Source of the DNA: Pseudomonas sp. Irchel 3E20
GTDB lineage: Bacteria > Pseudomonadota > Gammaproteobacteria > Pseudomonadales > Pseudomonadaceae
DNA length: 64,000 nt
Assembly: GCF_900187645.1 (NCBI RefSeq)
Contig: NZ_FYEE01000001.1
Location: forward strand, 372,001-436,000
Reading direction: 5' to 3'
The stretch's first letter is position 1; each line of letters begins with the position of its first letter. Positions 1-9,135 of this stretch are shown here, piece after piece. The notes under the pieces are model-generated. The model saw nothing but the letters and a program-made list of their open reading frames with translations, was not told the origin of the DNA and ran no database searches. The position numbers were made by a program, and so were the translations under genes.

Positions 1-44
1 GCGGCGGCGAGTGTGGTGAGCAAACTGGGTGACAAGGGGAGCAT
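1..44 (-). CDS. Partial 5' end of a YpjD-like (cytochrome c assembly family) inner membrane protein
   Basis: Reading the minus strand from an ATG at 44-42 gives MLPLSPSLLTTLAA before the window edge. An AGGA ribosome binding site lies about 7 bases upstream. In pseudomonads a CcsA/YpjD-type membrane protein with this N-terminus is divergently transcribed from ffh, which is the arrangement here. Only 14 codons are visible, so the assignment rests on the N-terminal residues and on position rather than on domain content. Confidence 0.6.
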   Translation of the reverse strand, partial: MLPLSPSLLTTLAA

Positions 45-253
45 AAATCCTGTTAGGCAAGCCCGAAAGCCGATGAGTTTGGCATAGAACCCCTAGGCAC
101 GAAAGACCATGCAAGCAGACAGCGAGGTGGGCGCCAGGCCAAGTCTTCGCTATAATCCGCGCCCTGCCCACGCCGCAGGCTCGCCTAGCGTACGTTTTTC
201 ACGGGCTGGGCCGCCATTACCCCCGGTCTACATAGGGCCTGAAAGGATCGCGC
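45..253. promoter_or_regulatory. Divergent promoter region between ypjD-like gene and ffh
   Basis: This intergenic stretch must carry promoters for both divergent genes. A perfect sigma-70 -10 hexamer (TATAAT) is at 151-156 on the + strand, about 100 bases ahead of ffh. No good -35 hexamer is visible at the expected spacing. The ffh ribosome binding site (GAAAGGA) lies just upstream of the ATG at 254. Confidence 0.5.
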
Positions 254-1630
254 ATGTTTGAAAACTTAACCGACCGTCTCTCGCAGACGCTGCGCCATGT
301 CACCGGCAAGGCCAAGCTGACCGAGGACAATATCAAAGACACCCTGCGCGAAGTGCGCATGGCGTTGCTCGAAGCCGACGTCGCCCTGCCGGTGGTCAAG
401 GACTTCGTCAATTCGGTCAAGGAACGCGCAGTCGGCACCGAGGTGTCGCGTAGCCTGACGCCGGGCCAGGCCTTCGTGAAGATCGTCCAGGCCGAACTCG
501 AAAGCCTCATGGGCGCGGCCAACGAAGACCTGAACCTGAGCGCCGTGCCACCTGCCGTGGTGTTGATGGCCGGCCTGCAGGGTGCGGGCAAGACCACCAC
601 CGCGGGCAAACTGGCGCGCTTCCTCAAAGAGCGCAAGAAGAAGTCGGTGATGGTGGTGTCCGCCGACATCTACCGCCCGGCGGCGATCAAGCAGCTGGAA
701 ATGCTGGCTGGCGAAGTGGGTGTGACCTTCTTCCCTTCCGACCTGAGCCAGAAGCCGGTCGAGATTGCGCAAGCAGCTATTAAAGAAGCAAAACTGAAAT
801 TCATCGACGTGGTTATCGTCGATACCGCCGGCCGCCTGCACATCGACGAAGAGATGATGGGCGAGATCAAGGCCTTGCACGCGGCGATCAACCCGGTTGA
901 AACCCTGTTCGTGGTCGATGCCATGACCGGCCAGGACGCCGCCAACACGGCGAAGGCCTTTGGCGATGCGCTGCCGCTGACCGGCGTAATCCTGACCAAG
1001 GTCGACGGCGATGCTCGTGGCGGCGCCGCGCTGTCGGTGCGCGCCATTACCGGCAAGCCGATCAAGTTCATCGGTATGGGCGAGAAGAGCGAAGCGCTCG
1101 AACCGTTCCATCCCGAACGGATCGCCTCGCGCATCCTGGGCATGGGCGACGTGCTCAGCCTTATCGAGCAGGCCGAACAGACCCTCGACAAGGACAAGGC
1201 CGATAAGCTGGCCAAGAAACTGAAGAAGGGCAAAGGCTTCGATCTCGAAGACTTCCGCGACCAATTGCAGCAGATGAAGAACATGGGCGGCCTCGGCGGC
1301 CTGATGGACAAGTTGCCGAACATCGGCGGCGTCAACCTGGCGCAAATGGGCAACGCCCAGGGTGCGGCAGAAAAGCAGTTCAAGCAGATGGAAGCCATCA
1401 TCAACTCCATGACCCCGGCCGAGCGCCGCGACCCTGAACTTATCAGTGGCTCGCGCAAGCGTCGGATCGCCATGGGCTCTGGCACCCAGGTGCAGGACAT
1501 CGGGCGCTTGATTAAGCAGCACAAGCAGATGCAGAAAATGATGAAAAAGTTCTCTGCCAAAGGCGGCATGGCCAAGATGATGCGCGGCATGGGCGGTATG
1601 TTGCCCGGCGGCGGTATGCCGAAAATGTAA
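254..1630 (+). CDS. ffh: Signal recognition particle GTPase Ffh
   Basis: Ffh binds 4.5S RNA and hydrophobic signal sequences and delivers nascent membrane proteins to the receptor FtsY. The 458-residue product has the N helical domain, then the G domain with the P-loop GLQGAGKTTTAGKLA near residue 105, the DTAGRLH switch near 190 and the TKVDGDARGG motif. The C-terminal M domain is rich in methionine, ending in Met/Gly repeats (MAKMMRGMGGMLPGGGMPKM), as expected for signal-sequence binding. The length is normal for the family. It sits upstream of rpsP in the conserved pseudomonad order and is transcribed in the same direction, but a 250-base gap with its own promoter separates them. Confidence 0.98.
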   Translation: MFENLTDRLSQTLRHVTGKAKLTEDNIKDTLREVRMALLEADVALPVVKDFVNSVKERAVGTEVSRSLTPGQAFVKIVQAELESLMGAANEDLNLSAVPPAVVLMAGLQGAGKTTTAGKLARFLKERKKKSVMVVSADIYRPAAIKQLEMLAGEVGVTFFPSDLSQKPVEIAQAAIKEAKLKFIDVVIVDTAGRLHIDEEMMGEIKALHAAINPVETLFVVDAMTGQDAANTAKAFGDALPLTGVILTKVDGDARGGAALSVRAITGKPIKFIGMGEKSEALEPFHPERIASRILGMGDVLSLIEQAEQTLDKDKADKLAKKLKKGKGFDLEDFRDQLQQMKNMGGLGGLMDKLPNIGGVNLAQMGNAQGAAEKQFKQMEAIINSMTPAERRDPELISGSRKRRIAMGSGTQVQDIGRLIKQHKQMQKMMKKFSAKGGMAKMMRGMGGMLPGGGMPKM

Positions 1631-1780
1631 AGAATCCGCGTCGGCAGCCATGCCGGCGTTTCCCGCGGGGACGCGGGATCTCCAGCAAACCCGCCATTGG
1701 TGGGCGCTGACTTGCCGTTTTGAACGACGGCTCTATAGCAGATCTGAATGGCGCGCTGAGCAGGTGCCGGAAAAAGACAT

Positions 1781-1808
1781 TTGCAAAAGTCCGGATATTC
1801 CTTAGAAT
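1781..1808 (+). promoter_or_regulatory. Putative sigma-70 promoter of the rpsP-rimM-trmD-rplS operon
   Basis: TTGCAA (1781-1786) and TAGAAT (1803-1808) are separated by 16 bases and lie 73 bases upstream of rpsP. Both are close to consensus, and the position suits a strong ribosomal protein operon promoter. The rest of the ffh-rpsP gap contains a GC-rich hairpin near 1662-1679 without a T tract. Confidence 0.6.
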
Positions 1809-1880
1809 ATGCGGCCTTTCGGGCACCTATGCCCGCTGTGCATTTAGATTTGCAGCACCGACTACAGGAACGATCTTCAC

Positions 1881-2132
1881 ATGCTAACAATCCGTCTTGC
1901 CCTTGGCGGCTCCAAAAAGCGCCCGTTTTACCACTTGACCGTAACCGACAGCCGCAACCCGCGCGACGGTTCGCACAAGGAACAGGTTGGTTTCTTCAAC
2001 CCTGTTGCTCGTGGTCAAGAAGTTCGTCTGTCCGTGAACCAAGAGCGCGTAGCCTACTGGCTGAGCGTTGGTGCACAACCTTCTGAGCGTGTTGCTCAGT
2101 TGCTCAAGGACGCTGCTAAGGCTGCGGCCTGA
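1881..2132 (+). CDS. rpsP: 30S ribosomal protein S16
   Basis: S16 is a small-subunit assembly protein. The 83-residue product begins [19 protein letters not shown] and contains the family core VGFFNPVA followed by the conserved [13 protein letters not shown] region. Length and motifs are typical for pseudomonads. It is the first gene of the rpsP-rimM-trmD-rplS operon, with only five bases between its stop and rimM. A sigma-70-like promoter lies just upstream. Confidence 0.98.
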   Translation: MLTIRLALGGSKKRPFYHLTVTDSRNPRDGSHKEQVGFFNPVARGQEVRLSVNQERVAYWLSVGAQPSERVAQLLKDAAKAAA

Positions 2133-2137
2133 GCAAT

Positions 2138-2674
2138 ATGAACGCGACGCCAGATGCAGCTGATGATTTGATCGTTATCGGCAAGATTTATTCTGTTCAC
2201 GGCGTTCGCGGCGAAGTGAAGGTCTACTCCTTTACTGATCCGATTAAAAACCTGTTGGAATACAAAACCTGGACGCTCAAGCGCGAAGGCAGCGTCAAAC
2301 AGGTCGAGCTGGTCAGCGGACGCGGGAACGACAAGTTCCTGGTCGCAAAGCTCAAGGGTCTCGATGATCGTGAAGAAGCGCGTCTTCTGGCCGGTTATGA
2401 GATCTGCGTGCCGCGCAACCTGTTCCCTGAATTGACCGACGGCGAGTACTACTGGTACCAGCTGGAAGGTCTGAAGGTCATCGATACTCACGGGCAACTG
2501 CTGGGAAAAATCGATCATCTTCTGGAAACCGGCGCCAATGATGTAATGGTGGTCAAGCCTTGCGCTGGCAGCCTGGATGATCGCGAACGCCTGTTGCCCT
2601 ATACCGAGCAATGCGTGTTGGCCGTCGACCTGGCAGCGGGTGAGATGAAGGTGGATTGGGACGCGGATTTCTAG
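2138..2674 (+). CDS. rimM: Ribosome maturation factor RimM
   Basis: RimM binds S19 and assists maturation of the 30S head domain. The 178-residue protein has the N-terminal RimM barrel with [20 protein letters not shown] and a C-terminal PRC-barrel region that starts around [15 protein letters not shown], both typical. It is the second gene of the S16 operon, and trmD begins two bases after its stop codon. Nothing unusual is seen in length or motifs. Confidence 0.97.
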   Translation: MNATPDAADDLIVIGKIYSVHGVRGEVKVYSFTDPIKNLLEYKTWTLKREGSVKQVELVSGRGNDKFLVAKLKGLDDREEARLLAGYEICVPRNLFPELTDGEYYWYQLEGLKVIDTHGQLLGKIDHLLETGANDVMVVKPCAGSLDDRERLLPYTEQCVLAVDLAAGEMKVDWDADF

Positions 2675-2676
2675 TC

Positions 2677-3429
2677 GTGGCGAGCCTGCGCGTAGAAGTT
2701 ATTAGTCTGTTTCCCGAGATGTTTTCCGCCATCAGCGAGTACGGCATAACCAGCCGCGCGGTGAAACAGGGGCTGTTGCAGCTTACCTGTTGGAATCCGC
2801 GAGACTACACCACAGATCGACATCACACTGTGGACGATCGCCCATTTGGCGGTGGCCCGGGCATGGTGATGAAGATCAAACCCCTGGAAGACGCCCTGGT
2901 CCAGGCCAAGGCCGCAGCCGGGGAGGCGGCGAAGGTAATTTACCTGTCACCCCAAGGCCGTCAGCTGACACAGTCGGCGGTACGCGAACTGGCGAATGAG
3001 GAAGCACTAATCCTGATTGCCGGCCGCTATGAAGGCATTGACGAGCGCTTTATTGAGGCTCATGTCGATGAAGAGTGGTCGATTGGGGACTATGTCCTGT
3101 CTGGCGGTGAGCTGCCGGCGATGGTCCTGATAGATGCGGTTACACGACTGCTGCCCGGAGCTTTAGGGCATGCGGACTCCGCGGAGGAAGACTCCTTCAC
3201 GGATGGTTTGCTGGATTGCCCGCACTACACCCGACCGGAGGTGTATGCGGATCAGCGTGTTCCCGACGTATTGCTAAGTGGCAATCACGCACACATCCGG
3301 CGTTGGCGTTTACAGCAGTCCCTTGGTCGGACCTATGAACGACGCGTCGATCTTCTGGAAAGCCGCTCGCTTTCTGGAGAAGAGAAGAAGCTGCTCGAGG
3401 AATACATCCGCGAGCGGGACGATAGTTAA
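2677..3429 (+). CDS. trmD: tRNA (guanine-37-N1)-methyltransferase TrmD
   Basis: TrmD methylates G37 of tRNAs, using S-adenosylmethionine, to prevent +1 frameshifting. I chose the GTG at 2677 ([16 protein letters not shown]), which gives 250 residues and fits the family. An in-frame ATG at 2656 lies inside rimM and would add seven unlikely residues. The SPOUT knot region is visible as [14 protein letters not shown] followed by [16 protein letters not shown], and the substrate-loop motif HYTRPEVY lies further on. It follows rimM with two bases between, so it is co-transcribed. Confidence 0.97.
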   Translation: MASLRVEVISLFPEMFSAISEYGITSRAVKQGLLQLTCWNPRDYTTDRHHTVDDRPFGGGPGMVMKIKPLEDALVQAKAAAGEAAKVIYLSPQGRQLTQSAVRELANEEALILIAGRYEGIDERFIEAHVDEEWSIGDYVLSGGELPAMVLIDAVTRLLPGALGHADSAEEDSFTDGLLDCPHYTRPEVYADQRVPDVLLSGNHAHIRRWRLQQSLGRTYERRVDLLESRSLSGEEKKLLEEYIRERDDS

Positions 3430-3474
3430 CAACGTATCGATGGTAAGTCCGACGACTTGCCTTAGGAGCACAGC

Positions 3475-3825
3475 ATGACTAACAAAATCATCCTTGCACT
3501 CGAAGCAGAGCAGATGACCAAAGAGATCCCAACCTTTGCCCCGGGCGACACCATTGTCGTTCAGGTGAAAGTGAAGGAAGGCGACCGTTCGCGTCTGCAA
3601 GCGTTCGAGGGCGTTGTAATCGCCAAGCGTAACCGTGGTGTGAACAGTGCTTTCACTGTTCGTAAAATCTCCAACGGTGTTGGCGTGGAACGTACTTTCC
3701 AAACCTACAGCCCGCAAATCGACAGCATGGCTGTCAAGCGTCGCGGTGATGTTCGTAAAGCCAAGCTGTACTACCTGCGCGACCTGTCGGGCAAAGCAGC
3801 TCGCATCAAGGAAAAACTGGCTTAA
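3475..3825 (+). CDS. rplS: 50S ribosomal protein L19
   Basis: L19 lies at the 30S-50S interface. The 116-residue protein shows the family core [20 protein letters not shown] and [13 protein letters not shown], with a basic C-terminal end. It has a clear Shine-Dalgarno (TTAGGAG) ahead of the ATG and is the last gene of the S16 operon. A strong factor-independent terminator follows. Confidence 0.98.
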
Positions 3826-3842
3826 GTCCAGCTTCCCGATGC

Positions 3843-3873
3843 AGAAAAAAGCAGCCTACGGGCTGCTTTTTTG
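3843..3873 (+). terminator. Rho-independent terminator of the rpsP-rplS operon
   Basis: GCAGCC (3851-3856) and GGCTGC (3861-3866) form a stem with a TACG loop, preceded by an A run and followed by TTTTTT. It begins about 20 bases after the rplS stop. The A run upstream also allows termination on the opposite strand. Confidence 0.9.
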
Positions 3874-3907
3874 TTGCCCGTCATAAAACCGATCCAGGCC
3901 CTTGCCC

Positions 3908-4321
3908 ATGACCACCCGCCTCGAAGAAATCCAGCGTCGCACCGACCTGAGTGTCACCCACGTCACCAAAGCCGTGTTCCCGCCCACCACCAACCACCAC
4001 AACACCCTGTTCGGCGGCACCGCCTTGGCATGGATGGATGAGGTGTCGTTCATTACCGCCACCCGTTTCTGCCGTTTGCCCCTGGTGACAGTGTCTACGG
4101 ATCGCATCGACTTCAATCACGCCATCCCCGCTGGCTCCATCGTTGAGTTGATCGGGCGCGTGATTAAAGTGGGCAACACCAGCCTCAAGGTAGAAGTCGA
4201 AGTTTTCGTCGAAAGCATGAGTTGCGACGGCCGCGAGAAGGCTATCCACGGTTTGTTCAGCTTTGTCGCCATCGACGAAGCCAAGCGCCCGGTTCCCGTC
4301 TTGCCCGGGTTCGCTGACTGA
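3908..4321 (+). CDS. Acyl-CoA thioesterase, hotdog fold (YciA/BFIT type)
   Basis: This 137-residue protein belongs to the hotdog acyl-CoA thioesterases that hydrolyse acyl-CoA to free acid and CoA. The family's region is visible as NHHNTLFGGTALAWMDEVSF, with the catalytic Asp in the helix, followed by TVSTDRIDFNHAIPAGSIVE. I chose the ATG at 3908 over an in-frame TTG at 3902. It stands alone between the rplS terminator and xerD. The chain-length preference of the substrate cannot be read from the sequence. Confidence 0.88.
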   Translation: MTTRLEEIQRRTDLSVTHVTKAVFPPTTNHHNTLFGGTALAWMDEVSFITATRFCRLPLVTVSTDRIDFNHAIPAGSIVELIGRVIKVGNTSLKVEVEVFVESMSCDGREKAIHGLFSFVAIDEAKRPVPVLPGFAD

Positions 4322-4424
4322 GGGGCCTCTGCTTTGTGAATAGGGCGGGCTGTGAAAGACTAGCGGCCAATTACTATCGGTCGTCTTTTTTGTAGCCGGC
4401 CCCCGTTGTGATTCCCGAGTGCCC

Positions 4425-5321
4425 ATGCCTGCCATTGACCACCCCCTGATAGATCAGTTTCTGGATGCCCTGTGGTTGGAAAAGGGTCTGTCCGACAATA
4501 CCCGCCAGGCCTATCGCAGCGATCTGGCGCTGTTCAATGGCTGGATGCAGGAGCAGGGCCTTGAATTGCCGGGCGCGGGGCGCGAGTTGATCCTCGATCA
4601 TTTGGCCTGGCGCTTGGAGCAGGGCTACAAACCACGCTCCACGGCCCGATTTCTGTCAGGGGTGCGTGGCTTTTATCGCTACCTGCTGCGGGAAAAATTG
4701 ATCGCCATTGACCCGACGTTGCAGGTGGATATGCCGCAACTGGGTCGTCCTTTGCCCAAGTCCCTGTCAGAAGCTGACGTGGAGGCCCTGTTGGCTGCGC
4801 CAGACCTGAGCCAGGCCATCGGCCAGCGCGACCGCGCCATGCTGGAGGTGCTTTATGCCTGCGGTTTGCGGGTGACTGAACTGATTAGCCTGACTCTGGA
4901 GCAGGTCAACCTGCGCCAGGGCGTGCTGCGGGTGATGGGCAAGGGCAGTAAGGAGCGCCTGGTGCCCATGGGCGAAGAGGCGATCGTCTGGGTTGAGCGC
5001 TACATGCGTGGTGCGCGCTCGGAGCTGTTGGGCGAGCGCCCCAGCGATGTGCTGTTCCCCAGCCTGCGCGGCGAGCAGATGACCCGCCAGACCTTCTGGC
5101 ACCGCATCAAGCATCAGGCGCAGGTGGCCGGCATCAGCAAGACGCTGTCGCCCCACACCCTGCGCCACGCCTTCGCCACCCATTTGCTCAACCACGGCGC
5201 CGACCTGCGGGTGGTGCAGATGCTGCTGGGCCACAGTGACCTGTCCACTACCCAGATTTACACCCACGTGGCGCGGGCACGGTTGCAGGAGATGCACGCC
5301 CAGCATCATCCGCGGGGCTGA
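4425..5321 (+). CDS. xerD: Site-specific tyrosine recombinase XerD
   Basis: XerD acts with XerC at dif to resolve chromosome dimers under FtsK control. Starting at the ATG at 4425 gives 298 residues, the same length as the E. coli protein; a GTG six bases upstream is less likely. All catalytic residues are present: R149, K173, H244, R247, H270 and the nucleophile Y279, in SPHTLRHAFATHLL and LGHSDLSTTQIYTHV. The N-terminal SAM-like core-binding domain covers about residues 5-90. Downstream come dsbC and hom, the usual pseudomonad order. Confidence 0.97.
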   Translation: MPAIDHPLIDQFLDALWLEKGLSDNTRQAYRSDLALFNGWMQEQGLELPGAGRELILDHLAWRLEQGYKPRSTARFLSGVRGFYRYLLREKLIAIDPTLQVDMPQLGRPLPKSLSEADVEALLAAPDLSQAIGQRDRAMLEVLYACGLRVTELISLTLEQVNLRQGVLRVMGKGSKERLVPMGEEAIVWVERYMRGARSELLGERPSDVLFPSLRGEQMTRQTFWHRIKHQAQVAGISKTLSPHTLRHAFATHLLNHGADLRVVQMLLGHSDLSTTQIYTHVARARLQEMHAQHHPRG

Positions 5322-5432
5322 GCCTGGCGGGCCTTATGTGGTAGGCTTTGCCGGTTTGCACAGTGGGCGTCAAAAACCGCTGTTCGCGTGCGGTGTTTTG
5401 CTCGCTTCACTAGTCCGCCTTCAGGAGTTCCC

Positions 5433-6164
5433 ATGCGCTTGACCCACATTTTCGCCGCCGCAGCCTTTGCGTTGGCCAGTACCTTTGCCGTGGCCGATAA
5501 CAGCGCCGAGCAAGCTATTCGCAAGAGCCTTGAAAACCTGCAACTCGACGTGCCGGTCGAGACCATCACCGCCAGCCCATTGGCCGGCCTGTACGAAGTC
5601 AAGCTCAAAGGCAGCCGTGTGCTCTATGCCAGCGCCGACGGCCAATTCGTGATGCAGGGCTACCTGTTCCAGTTGAAGGACGGCAAACCGGTCAACTTGA
5701 CCGAAAAAACCGAACGCCTGGGCATTTCCAAACTGGTCAATGGCATTCCCGTGGCCGACACCGTGGTCTACCCGGCGATCGGCGAAACCAAATCCCACAT
5801 CACCGTATTCACGGACACCACGTGCCCGTACTGCCACAAGCTGCACGCCGAAGTGCCCGAGCTGAACAAGCGCGGCATCGAAGTGCGCTACGTCGCGTTC
5901 CCGCGCCAGGGCCTCGGTTCGCCGGGCGATGAACAACTGCAAGCGGTGTGGTGTGCCAAGGACAAGAAAGTTGCCATGGACCAGATGGTCGACGGCAAGG
6001 AAATCAAGTCAGCCAAGTGCGTCAATCCGGTTTCCAAGCAGTTCGCCCTGGGTCAGTCCATTGGCGTTAATGGCACACCGGCCATCGTTTTGGCCGATGG
6101 CCAAGTGATTCCGGGCTATCAGCCAGCACCACAAATCGCCAAACTGGCCTTGGGTGCGAAATAA
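5433..6164 (+). CDS. dsbC: Periplasmic thiol:disulfide interchange protein DsbC
   Basis: DsbC isomerises wrong disulfides in the periplasm and is kept reduced by DsbD. The ATG at 5433 gives 243 residues with a signal peptide (MRLTHIFAAAAFALA..., cleavage expected after AVA at about 21). It is followed by the dimerisation domain and a thioredoxin fold carrying CPYC at C131-C134. The cis-proline loop is visible as GVNGTPAIV. An upstream in-frame ATG at 5388 would bury the signal peptide and is rejected. Two more cysteines (in QAVWCAKDK and SAKCVNPV) match the structural pair of the family. Confidence 0.96.
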   Translation: MRLTHIFAAAAFALASTFAVADNSAEQAIRKSLENLQLDVPVETITASPLAGLYEVKLKGSRVLYASADGQFVMQGYLFQLKDGKPVNLTEKTERLGISKLVNGIPVADTVVYPAIGETKSHITVFTDTTCPYCHKLHAEVPELNKRGIEVRYVAFPRQGLGSPGDEQLQAVWCAKDKKVAMDQMVDGKEIKSAKCVNPVSKQFALGQSIGVNGTPAIVLADGQVIPGYQPAPQIAKLALGAK

Positions 6165-6228
6165 TTTTGCGTCGCCGAGTCTTGGCGATCATGGCCCGGC
6201 GAAAACGTTCGCCGTTCCATTAACAGAG

Positions 6229-6280
6229 GGCCGCGCGTGTGCGGCTGTTTTCCACGGCCGACCTTGAGTCGGCCGTTTTA
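6229..6280 (+). promoter_or_regulatory. Two tandem hairpins between dsbC and hom (terminator and/or leader element)
   Basis: A first hairpin pairs GCCGC (6230-6234) with GCGGC (6241-6245) and is followed by TGTTTT. A second pairs ACGGCCGAC (6254-6262) with GTCGGCCGT (6268-6276), has a CTTGA loop and is followed by TTTA. The hom ribosome binding site (GGGGAG) begins only about six bases after the second hairpin. Each could terminate dsbC transcription, but their position directly in front of the hom start also fits a leader control element. No threonine-rich leader peptide was found. Confidence 0.55.
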
Positions 6281-6293
6281 TGGGGAGTTCAGC

Positions 6294-7598
6294 GTGAATC
6301 CGGTCAAAGTAGGCATCTGTGGGTTAGGTACCGTCGGTGGCGGTACCTTCAACGTACTTCAGCGTAACGCCGAGGAGATTGCCCGCCGTGCCGGGCGTGG
6401 AATCGAAGTGGCTCAAATTGCCATGCGTACGCCAAACCCTCAATGCGAGATTACCGGTACCCCCATTACCAACGATGTCTTCGCCGTCGCCACCAACCCT
6501 GAAATCGATATCGTCATCGAATTGATTGGCGGCTACACCATCGCCCGCGAACTGGTGTTGAAAGCCATCGAAAACGGCAAGCACGTGGTCACCGCCAACA
6601 AAGCGCTGATTGCCGTGCACGGCAACGAGATTTTCGCCAAGGCCCAGGAAAAGGGCGTGATCGTGGCCTTCGAAGCAGCCGTGGCTGGCGGTATCCCGGT
6701 TATCAAGGCGATCCGCGAAGGTCTGTCGGCCAACCGCATCAACTGGGTGGCGGGGATCATCAACGGCACAGGCAACTTCATCCTCACCGAAATGCGCGAG
6801 AAGGGTCGTACCTTCGAGGACGTGCTGGTCGAAGCCCAGGCCCTTGGCTATGCCGAAGCCGACCCGACGTTCGATGTGGAAGGCATCGATGCCGCCCACA
6901 AGCTGACCATCCTGGCATCCATCGCATTCGGTGTGCCGCTGCAGTTCGACAAGGCCTACACCGAAGGCATCACCAAACTGACCACCGCTGACGTGAACTA
7001 CGCCGAAGCCCTGGGCTACCGCATCAAGCACCTTGGTGTCGCCCGCAGTACGCCTGCGGGCATCGAACTGCGCGTGCACCCGACGCTGATCCCGGCCGAT
7101 CGCCTGATCGCCAACGTCAACGGCGTGATGAACGCGGTCATGGTCAATGGCGATGCCTGCGGCTCGACCCTGTTCTACGGCGCCGGCGCCGGCATGGAAC
7201 CGACGGCTTCCTCGGTCATCGCCGACCTGGTGGATGTGGTCCGCGCCATGACCAGCGACCCGGAAAACCGCGTGCCGCACCTGGCGTTCCAGCCTGACCT
7301 GCTGTCGGCCCACCCGATCCTGCCGATCGAGGAATGCGAAAGTGCCTACTACCTGCGCATCCAGGCCAAGGATCACCCAGGCGTACTGGCCCAGGTGGCC
7401 AGCATCCTGTCGGAGCGCGGCATCAATATCGAATCGATCATGCAGAAGGAAGTCGAGGAACACGACGGCCTGGTGCCGATGATCCTGCTGACGCACCGTG
7501 TGCTGGAACAGCACATCAACGACGCCATCCGGGCACTGGAAGCGCTCCAGGGCGTGGTCGGGCCGGTCGTACGTATCCGCGTCGAACACTTGAACTAA
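6294..7598 (+). CDS. hom: Homoserine dehydrogenase
   Basis: Hom reduces aspartate semialdehyde to homoserine, the branch point to threonine and methionine. The GTG at 6294, preceded by GGGGAG, gives 434 residues, the usual pseudomonad length; the upstream ATG-like extension is not supported. It has a Rossmann motif (VGICGLGTVGGGT) at the N-terminus, the catalytic core with NGTGNFILTEM and EADPTFDVEGIDAAHKL, and a C-terminal ACT domain (YYLRIQAKDHPGVLAQVASI) that normally senses threonine. thrC follows 104 bases downstream. Confidence 0.97.
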   Translation: MNPVKVGICGLGTVGGGTFNVLQRNAEEIARRAGRGIEVAQIAMRTPNPQCEITGTPITNDVFAVATNPEIDIVIELIGGYTIARELVLKAIENGKHVVTANKALIAVHGNEIFAKAQEKGVIVAFEAAVAGGIPVIKAIREGLSANRINWVAGIINGTGNFILTEMREKGRTFEDVLVEAQALGYAEADPTFDVEGIDAAHKLTILASIAFGVPLQFDKAYTEGITKLTTADVNYAEALGYRIKHLGVARSTPAGIELRVHPTLIPADRLIANVNGVMNAVMVNGDACGSTLFYGAGAGMEPTASSVIADLVDVVRAMTSDPENRVPHLAFQPDLLSAHPILPIEECESAYYLRIQAKDHPGVLAQVASILSERGINIESIMQKEVEEHDGLVPMILLTHRVLEQHINDAIRALEALQGVVGPVVRIRVEHLN

Positions 7599-7601
7599 CT
7601 C

Positions 7602-7692
7602 AGCGGCAAGTTTCGAGCTGCAAGCTGCAGGTTAAAGCACAGTCGCTTTCAACTTGTCGCTTATGGCTTGTAGCTTGAAGCCCAAACCAAAG
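7602..7692. repeat. Intergenic 'GCAAGCTGCAAG...CTTGTAGCTTG' repeat
   Basis: The hom-thrC gap holds an imperfect palindrome: CGGCAAGTTTCGAGCTGCAAGC on the left, and ACTTGTCGCTTATGGCTTGTAG with GCTTGAAG on the right. Repeats of this style are scattered between genes in fluorescens-group genomes. A related copy lies at 26766-26836 in this window. It may form a long hairpin in the hom-thrC transcript. Confidence 0.6.
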
Positions 7693-7702
7693 GTTTGCCT
7701 TT

Positions 7703-9112
7703 ATGCGCTATATCAGCACCCGCGGCCAGGCACCGGCCCTCAATTTCGAAGATGTCCTGTTGGCCGGTCTGGCCAGCGATGGCGGTCTTTACGTACCCGA
7801 AAACCTGCCGCGCTTCACCCAGGAAGAAATAGCCTCCTGGGCGGGCCTGCCTTACCACGAGCTGGCGTTCCGGGTCATGCGCCCGTTCGTTACCGGTAGC
7901 ATTGCCGACGCCGACTTCAAAAAGATCCTGGAAGAAACCTACGGCGTGTTTTCCCACAGCGCCGTGGCGCCGTTGCGCCAGCTCAACGGCAACGAATGGG
8001 TATTGGAGCTGTTCCACGGCCCCACCCTGGCGTTCAAGGACTTTGCCCTGCAACTGCTCGGCCGTTTGCTTGACCACGTGCTGCAAAAGCGCGGCGAGCG
8101 AGTGGTCATCATCGGCGCCACCTCCGGCGATACCGGCTCGGCGGCCATCGAAGGCTGCAAGCATTGCGAAAATGTCGACATTTTCATCCTGCACCCGCAC
8201 AACCGCGTCTCGGAAGTGCAGCGCCGGCAGATGACCACGCTCTTTGGCGAGAACATCCACAACATCGCCATCGAAGGCAACTTTGACGACTGCCAGGAAA
8301 TGGTCAAGGCCAGTTTCGCCGACCAGGGCTTCCTCAAGGGCACGCGCCTGGTGGCGGTCAATTCCATCAACTGGGCGCGGATCATGGCCCAGATCGTCTA
8401 TTACTTCCACGCGGCGCTGCAGTTGGGCGGCCCGGCGCGCTCGGTGGCGTTCTCGGTGCCGACCGGCAACTTCGGCGATATCTTCGCCGGCTATCTGGCC
8501 CGCAACATGGGCCTGCCGATCAACCAATTGATCGTGGCCACCAACCGCAACGACATCCTGCACCGCTTCATGAGCGGTAATCAGTACGTCAAGGAAACCC
8601 TGCACGCCACCCTGTCGCCGTCGATGGACATCATGGTGTCGTCGAACTTCGAGCGTTTGTTGTTCGACATGCACGGGCGCAATGGCGCGGCGCTGGCCGG
8701 CCTGATGGACAGCTTCAAGCAGGGCGGCGGTTTCAGCGTCGAACAGGACCGCTGGACCGAAACCCGCAAGCTGTTCGACTCTCTGGCAGTGGACGATGAG
8801 CAGACCTGCGAAACCATCGCCGATGTCTTCGAGCAAACCGGCGAGTTGCTCGACCCGCATACTGCCATCGGTGTTCGGGCGGCCCGTGAGTGCCGACGCA
8901 GTCTGGATGTCCCGATGGTGATCTTGGGCACCGCCCACCCGGTGAAATTCCCTGAGGCTGTCGAGAAAGCTGGAGTAGGAAAAGCCCTTGAGCTGCCTGC
9001 TCACCTTTCTGATTTGTTTGAGCGAGAAGAGAGGTGCACGGTTCTGGCCAACGACCTGAAAACCGTACAGGCCTTTGTCAGTCAGCATGGCAACCGCGGC
9101 AAGCCACTTTGA
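7703..9112 (+). CDS. thrC: Threonine synthase
   Basis: ThrC converts O-phosphohomoserine to threonine with PLP. The 469-residue protein shows LAFKDFALQLLG with the PLP-binding lysine at K112 and the phosphate-binding loop ATSGDTGSAAIEG. The N-terminus MRYISTRGQAPALNFEDVLLAGLASDGGLYVPE is typical of the gamma-proteobacterial long form. It lies downstream of hom and is probably co-transcribed through the repeat-containing gap. A terminator follows. Confidence 0.97.
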   Translation: MRYISTRGQAPALNFEDVLLAGLASDGGLYVPENLPRFTQEEIASWAGLPYHELAFRVMRPFVTGSIADADFKKILEETYGVFSHSAVAPLRQLNGNEWVLELFHGPTLAFKDFALQLLGRLLDHVLQKRGERVVIIGATSGDTGSAAIEGCKHCENVDIFILHPHNRVSEVQRRQMTTLFGENIHNIAIEGNFDDCQEMVKASFADQGFLKGTRLVAVNSINWARIMAQIVYYFHAALQLGGPARSVAFSVPTGNFGDIFAGYLARNMGLPINQLIVATNRNDILHRFMSGNQYVKETLHATLSPSMDIMVSSNFERLLFDMHGRNGAALAGLMDSFKQGGGFSVEQDRWTETRKLFDSLAVDDEQTCETIADVFEQTGELLDPHTAIGVRAARECRRSLDVPMVILGTAHPVKFPEAVEKAGVGKALELPAHLSDLFEREERCTVLANDLKTVQAFVSQHGNRGKPL

Positions 9113-9135
9113 CCGACTAGAACTGTCACATTTTT

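Noticed and set aside
266..1651. 461-codon minus-strand ORF across ffh
   Set aside because: It is an antisense shadow of ffh; the translation is His/Leu/Gln-rich with no recognisable domain, while ffh is unmistakable.
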